Positions 60,258 through 64,000 of a stretch of DNA of 64,000 bases are shown piece by piece (the first letter of the stretch is position 1; every line of letters starts with the position of its first letter). Source of the DNA: Pseudomonas palleroniana. GTDB taxonomy: Bacteria > Pseudomonadota > Gammaproteobacteria > Pseudomonadales > Pseudomonadaceae. The translations under genes and the position numbers were made by a program. Where the stretch lies: contig NZ_PYWX01000031.1 of the NCBI RefSeq assembly GCF_003031675.1, positions 80,408 through 144,407 of the forward strand, given 5' to 3'. A model generated the notes under the pieces. That model did no database searches. It had not been told where the DNA came from and worked only from the letters and a program-made list of their open reading frames with translations.

Positions 60258-62561
60258 CTACTTGCCCAGAGGAATCTTAGGCGCCCAGGTCAGCCATTCG
60301 TCTTCGAACTTGTCGAACAGCGCAAAGGTTTGTTGAGGCCGGGCGGCATTGCCCATGCGCTCGCCGTCTGGCGTGGCAAAGGCGATACCACCGGCAACCA
60401 AGGTCTCCAGGGACTCGGTGCGCACTGTTGCACCTTTGAACAGCCCGAAGTCGACCCCGAAGCCGCTAGTGTTCCAGAAGCGGCTGCCACTACGTACCAG
60501 TGGCGCGTACTTGGGCTCGATCAGGATATGGATCAGGACACGGTCCGCAGTCTGGCCCAACTCGTAACCCGTGACCTTGCCGACGGTGACTTCGCGATAG
60601 GTGACCGGCACACCTTCTTTCAACGAACCACGGCGTGCGGCGCTGAGTGTCAGGCTCAGGCCAGCCTCCTGGTGGGCGGTTTCAGGAGGCTGGTCCAGCG
60701 CGACGAAACTCTTCTGCGCAGTGGCGTTTTTCGTCGCCGGCTGCACTTCGATGTATTGGCCGGTGACCAGGGTTTCCAGGTTCGACGTTTTCATCAGGCC
60801 CAGCTCAGGCTTGACCACCCAGAACTGGCTGCCTGCGCGCGCGATCCGATCGGCCACTTGGGTGATACGTGCGCTGAGCAATACCGATTGCATGTCGGCA
60901 CTCAGGTCAACGCTCTCGATCTTGCCCACATCCAGCCCCTTGAAACGTACCGGTGTGCCCGGGCGCAGTCCATCGGCGCGATCAACCCTGATGGTCACCA
61001 GGGTGCCATGCTGATTGGCCGCGTCACGGTCAGCAAACAGGCGGAAACGTGGAATGCGCCTTTTCAGGGGTACGTTGGGCTCCGGGGTTTCGAAAGCAAT
61101 ACCGCCAGCCATCAGGCTGGCCAGCGACTCACTCTTGACCTGGATGCCGCCGGTCAGACCGCCAGTCAGGGTGACGCCGCTGGCATTCCAGAAGCGCGTC
61201 GAACCGTTGACCAGGTTTTCGTATTCCTTCTCGATGTGAACGCCGATCACAAGCTGCTTGTTCTTGCGGGAGAACTGGTAGCTCTGCACCGAGCCGACTT
61301 TGACTTGTTTGTAGAGGATCGGACTGCCCACATCCAGGGAGCCGAGGCTATCGGTGAGCAGCACCATGTGCAGGCCTGGGGAGCGCAGGTCCAACGGCGG
61401 AGCTTTGGCACGGGCAGTGAACTCACGCTGTGGCGCGCCGCCTTTATCGCCAGGTCGGATGGCGATGTAGTTACCTTTGACCAAGGCTTCCAGACCAGTG
61501 ATGCCCGCCAGTGAGATGGACGGCTTGACGACCCAGAACTGGGTGTCCTGCACCAGGTATTCCTCAGCGAGCGGATCGAGGGTCAGTTCAGCGTTCGCAC
61601 TGGAGAGGCTTGGGTCGATCTTCAGGGTTTTCAGGCTACCGACCTGGATACCTTTGTACATGACGGGGGTGCGTCCAGCCTGCAAACCTTCGAAATCGGT
61701 CAGTTTGACCTTGACCCTGATACCGGCCGCGGCCGCATCAAAATCCTCATACAGACGGAAGGGCAGGCTCGGGTCGGTCGGCGGACTGTCCTTGCGATTC
61801 TCCGGCGTGGCGAAGGCGATACCGCCGGCAACGATGCTGGAGAGGGATTCGCTGCGCACCTTTACGCCGGAGAGGTTGGCGTCGATGCTGATACCACTGG
61901 CGTTCCAGAACCGCGTATGTTTGCGCACCAGGTGGGCGTAGGTCGGTTCGATATAGACCTTGATCTCGACGGTGCTCTGGTCTTCGGAGAGCAGGTAGCT
62001 TTTGACCTGGCCAACCTGGATCTGCTTGTAGAACACCGGGCTGCCACGATTCAGCGAGCCGAGTCGATCGGCCTTGAGGGTCAAGTGCAAACCGGGCTTG
62101 GCGTCAGATAACGGTGGCTCTTCAGACAGCGCCTTGAATTTGCGGGTGGGTTCACCATCACCTGGACTGGCAGCGATGTAGTTACCTGAGACCAGGGTTT
62201 CAAGGCCGGTGATACCCGCAAGACTGACGCTGGGTTTGACCAGCCAGAAACGCGTGTTGGTCTTGAGATACTGCTCAACGTCTTTGTTCATTTCGATGGT
62301 AGCGATCACACCCCGATTGCTGCCTTCGTCATCCAGAGCCATGGCTTTGACCTTACCCACGGTCATGCCTTTGTAGACCACTTCGGTCTTGTTGACCTGA
62401 ATACCTTCGCCGCTTTCAAAACGGACTTGGATCTCAATGCCCTGTTGGTTATAGGCACGCCATCCCAACCAGCCACCGATGATCAGGGCAATCAGGGGCA
62501 ACACCCAAATGGCCGACCAGTTGGAGGCTGGGCGGGTTTTAGCTTTAGGCAAATCACTCAT
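60258..62561 (-). CDS. letB: LetB/PqiB-like MCE-domain lipid-transport protein with six MCE domains
   Basis: The 767-residue protein has one N-terminal membrane helix (WVLPLIALIIGGWLGW) and six MCE domains in tandem. Each begins with a segment such as QVRFESGEGIQVNKTEVVYKGMTVGKV and they alternate in two types (GLHLTLKADRLGSLNRGSP... and GIRVKVKLTDFEGLQAGRTP...). E. coli LetB has seven and PqiB three, so this is an intermediate form. Such proteins form tubes that carry lipids between inner and outer membrane. It overlaps the second PqiA gene by eight bases. Confidence 0.92.
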   Translation of the reverse strand: MSDLPKAKTRPASNWSAIWVLPLIALIIGGWLGWRAYNQQGIEIQVRFESGEGIQVNKTEVVYKGMTVGKVKAMALDDEGSNRGVIATIEMNKDVEQYLKTNTRFWLVKPSVSLAGITGLETLVSGNYIAASPGDGEPTRKFKALSEEPPLSDAKPGLHLTLKADRLGSLNRGSPVFYKQIQVGQVKSYLLSEDQSTVEIKVYIEPTYAHLVRKHTRFWNASGISIDANLSGVKVRSESLSSIVAGGIAFATPENRKDSPPTDPSLPFRLYEDFDAAAAGIRVKVKLTDFEGLQAGRTPVMYKGIQVGSLKTLKIDPSLSSANAELTLDPLAEEYLVQDTQFWVVKPSISLAGITGLEALVKGNYIAIRPGDKGGAPQREFTARAKAPPLDLRSPGLHMVLLTDSLGSLDVGSPILYKQVKVGSVQSYQFSRKNKQLVIGVHIEKEYENLVNGSTRFWNASGVTLTGGLTGGIQVKSESLASLMAGGIAFETPEPNVPLKRRIPRFRLFADRDAANQHGTLVTIRVDRADGLRPGTPVRFKGLDVGKIESVDLSADMQSVLLSARITQVADRIARAGSQFWVVKPELGLMKTSNLETLVTGQYIEVQPATKNATAQKSFVALDQPPETAHQEAGLSLTLSAARRGSLKEGVPVTYREVTVGKVTGYELGQTADRVLIHILIEPKYAPLVRSGSRFWNTSGFGVDFGLFKGATVRTESLETLVAGGIAFATPDGERMGNAARPQQTFALFDKFEDEWLTWAPKIPLGK

Positions 62562-63183
62562 GGTCGTCGTCCGACTCCGTGTTATCCCAAATCAGTCGGG
62601 GATCAAAAGTTACTGCGGCAAGCATCGTCAAGATCACCACACTGGCGAACGCTGCAGCGCCGAGGTCAGCCTCGACACTGGCAAGCCGGCCAAAGTTTAC
62701 AACCGCCACCAGGATGGCGATCACGAAGATATCCAACATGGACCAGCGGCCAATGAATTCGATGAAGCGGTACATGATAATGCGTTGTTGCGCGGACAGC
62801 GGTTGATGGCGCTGCACCGAAAACAGTAACAGACCGATACCCACCAACTTGAATGTGGGCACCAGGATACTGGCGATGAACACCACGGCCGCAATGGGGT
62901 ACATACCGTGCTGCACCAGCTGGATCACGCCGGCCATGATGGTGCTGGGGTCGCCCTGGCCGAGGGTATTGATGGTCATGATCGGCAATAGGTTCGCGGG
63001 GATGTACAGGATCGCCGCAGTCATCAGCAATGCCCATGTGCGCGCCAGGCTGTTGGGGCGACGGGCATGGATAAGCGCACCGCAACGCGTGCACAGCTGC
63101 TCATCGGTGTCCGGGTCTTGCTTGTTCAGTTCGTGGCATTCGGTACAAATCAGAATACCTGCATCAATCGCTCGCATGATCAT
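62554..63183 (-). CDS. PqiA-domain membrane protein, second half of a split LetA
   Basis: The 209-residue protein has a zinc-ribbon start (CTECHELN and CTRCG) and four membrane segments, with ALLMTAAILYIPANLLPIMTI as the PqiA-domain signature. It corresponds to one half of E. coli LetA or PqiA, which hold two such domains in one chain. Its start overlaps the upstream PqiA gene by 20 bases and its end overlaps letB, so the three are one operon. Confidence 0.9.
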   Translation of the reverse strand: MIMRAIDAGILICTECHELNKQDPDTDEQLCTRCGALIHARRPNSLARTWALLMTAAILYIPANLLPIMTINTLGQGDPSTIMAGVIQLVQHGMYPIAAVVFIASILVPTFKLVGIGLLLFSVQRHQPLSAQQRIIMYRFIEFIGRWSMLDIFVIAILVAVVNFGRLASVEADLGAAAFASVVILTMLAAVTFDPRLIWDNTESDDDHE

Positions 63184-63823
63184 CCTCTCCAGACAGCGCC
63201 TGCCAGATCTGATGGGGCGACATCACCACCTCAAGCAGCACTTGAACGATTAATAGACTGACAAAACAGACGAGCCCCAGGCCGACTGTGATGGAGGCCA
63301 TGTCAGCGAGTTTGACGATCGCCACAAGCACGCCCATCAAGTAGACCTCCAACATCCCCCAATCTTTCAGATGATGGTAAATGCGGTAGAGCAACAACCC
63401 ATAGCTGCGGCCGACCTTCCAGCGGATGCTGAGCAGCACGGCCAACTGGCAGAGCAATTTGAGCAGGGGAATGCCCATGCTGCACAGGAACACCACCACC
63501 GCGACGCCTTGCATGCCGGTATCAAACAAACCGACGACGCCAGTCCAGACGGTATCTTCGGAGGATTGCCCGAGTAGATTGAGCTGCATGATAGGTAAAA
63601 AGTTCGCGGGGATGTAAAGCAATAGCGCGGCAATTACCAAGGCAAGGCTTCGCTCCACGACATTGTGGCGATGAGCGTACAACTCGTATCCGCAGCGTGG
63701 GCATTGGGCCTTCTCACCGATGGCGAGTACCGGTTTACGCATCAGCAAGTCGCACTCATGGCATGCCACCAGATCGTCCAGCGGTAAATCCGACACCTCA
63801 AGGGTATCAACCGGATCGGGCAT
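63164..63823 (-). CDS. PqiA-domain membrane protein, first half of a split LetA
   Basis: The 219-residue protein has two CxxC pairs near the N-terminus (CHECDLL and CPRCGYEL) and four membrane segments with ALVIAALLLYIPANFLPIMQLN. It is the first gene of the operon pqiA-pqiA-letB. E. coli has the two domains fused in LetA, so here the chain is divided into separate genes that probably act as a heterodimer. The upstream 110 bases hold no clear promoter motif. Confidence 0.9.
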   Translation of the reverse strand: MPDPVDTLEVSDLPLDDLVACHECDLLMRKPVLAIGEKAQCPRCGYELYAHRHNVVERSLALVIAALLLYIPANFLPIMQLNLLGQSSEDTVWTGVVGLFDTGMQGVAVVVFLCSMGIPLLKLLCQLAVLLSIRWKVGRSYGLLLYRIYHHLKDWGMLEVYLMGVLVAIVKLADMASITVGLGLVCFVSLLIVQVLLEVVMSPHQIWQALSGEDDHASD

Positions 63824-63934
63824 AGTAGGGCTCAGACTCTAAAAATGGTTAGGTGCCTATTCTAGTGGCCTGGTTCAGAAATAACTGTGCAAATTTGTCG
63901 GGGAGTGCCGGTGAATTTTCGATCGCCCAAAACA

Positions 63935-63964
63935 AAACCCCATCTGCTTTCGCAAATGGGGTTT
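63935..63964 (-). terminator. Terminator of the rRNA operon
   Basis: On the minus strand the arms AAACCCCATTTGC and GCAGATGGGGTTT pair with one mismatch around a four-base loop and are followed by TGTTTTG. It is the usual hairpin behind 5S rRNA in Pseudomonas. Confidence 0.93.
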
Positions 63965-63975
63965 CGGAATTTAAT

Positions 63976-64000
63976 CTTGACGATGACCTACTCTCACATG
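63976..64000 (-). rRNA. rrf: 5S rRNA, 3' end (partial, cut by window edge)
   Basis: The complement of the last 25 bases reads CATGTGAGAGTAGG followed by TCATCGTCAAG, the conserved 3' end of Pseudomonas 5S rRNA. The rest of the gene, and presumably 23S and 16S, lie beyond the window. Transcription runs leftward into the terminator at 63935. Confidence 0.93.

Noticed and set aside
62554..63823. The two PqiA genes as one broken letA
   Set aside because: Each has its own zinc ribbon, four membrane segments and a plausible start, so they look like intact separate genes.

Overview
The window is a chromosomal segment of a fluorescent Pseudomonas, most likely the P. fluorescens group. This rests on GC-rich coding with Pseudomonas-typical proteins, on REP/REPIN palindromes of the GTGGGAGC type used by this group, and on gene neighbourhoods (pth-ychF, holD-rimI, mksFEB, czcRS-czcCBA) arranged as I remember them from Pseudomonas. 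No insertion sequence, integrase, prophage or CRISPR array is visible.

Layout. (1) 99-1862: housekeeping pth and ychF with a strong terminator. (2) 2132-20172: a complete Hrp1-type type III secretion system (called rsp/rsc in P. fluorescens) inserted between ychF and an elongator tRNA-Met gene (20397-20473). It has a HrpR/HrpS-type activator, a small gene in the hrpA pilin position, hrpB-hrcJ-hrpD-hrpE, hrpF-hrpG-hrcC-hrpT-hrpV, and on the other strand hrpJ-hrcV-hrpQ-hrcN-hrpO-hrpP-hrcQ-hrcR-hrcS-hrcT-hrcU, with hrpL divergent from hrpJ. Three hrp boxes and a sigma-54 promoter for hrpL can be read directly, so the likely cascade is activator > sigma-54 > HrpL > three operons. No effector, harpin or hrpK gene is present. 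(3) 20810-22174: a levansucrase gene whose sigma-70 promoter is overlapped downstream by a perfect LexA box. (4) 22381-33209: metabolism and transport (DMT exporter, PhzF, gamma-glutamyltransferase, PgeF paralogue, Ddl, LysE exporter), an orphan HigA-type regulator, an XRE/DUF2975 pair, an AraC regulator, a flavin reductase and a PAS-PAS chemoreceptor. (5) 32877-43672: a heavy-metal region with a DUF2790 protein, OprD porin, CzcRS-like two-component system, CzcCBA efflux pump and CzcD exporter; four upstream regions share a GTAATRTT motif. A candidate small RNA or attenuated leader lies before czcR. (6) 43889-48157: gluconate, MHS-type and short-chain fatty acid transporters. (7) 48191-55072: a HepT/MntA toxin-antitoxin pair, a Tat-exported phosphoesterase, a secreted unknown protein, a SET-domain protein, beta-carbonic anhydrase, an acidic unknown protein, and rimI-holD. 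(8) 55260-60071: the MksFEB condensin operon. (9) 60258-63823: a LetA/LetB (PqiA/PqiB) envelope lipid-transport operon with the PqiA part split in two genes. (10) 63935-64000: terminator and 3' end of a 5S rRNA gene on the minus strand, so an rrn operon lies just beyond the right edge.

Strongest leads: the SOS-box levansucrase promoter, the small pilin-position gene followed by an attenuator hairpin, the candidate metal-linked RNA before czcR with its shared promoter motif, the SET-domain protein with a post-SET cysteine cluster, and the one-activator Hrp cluster with an unsplit HrcQ. I do not see a clearly novel multi-gene system; the novelty is mainly regulatory.
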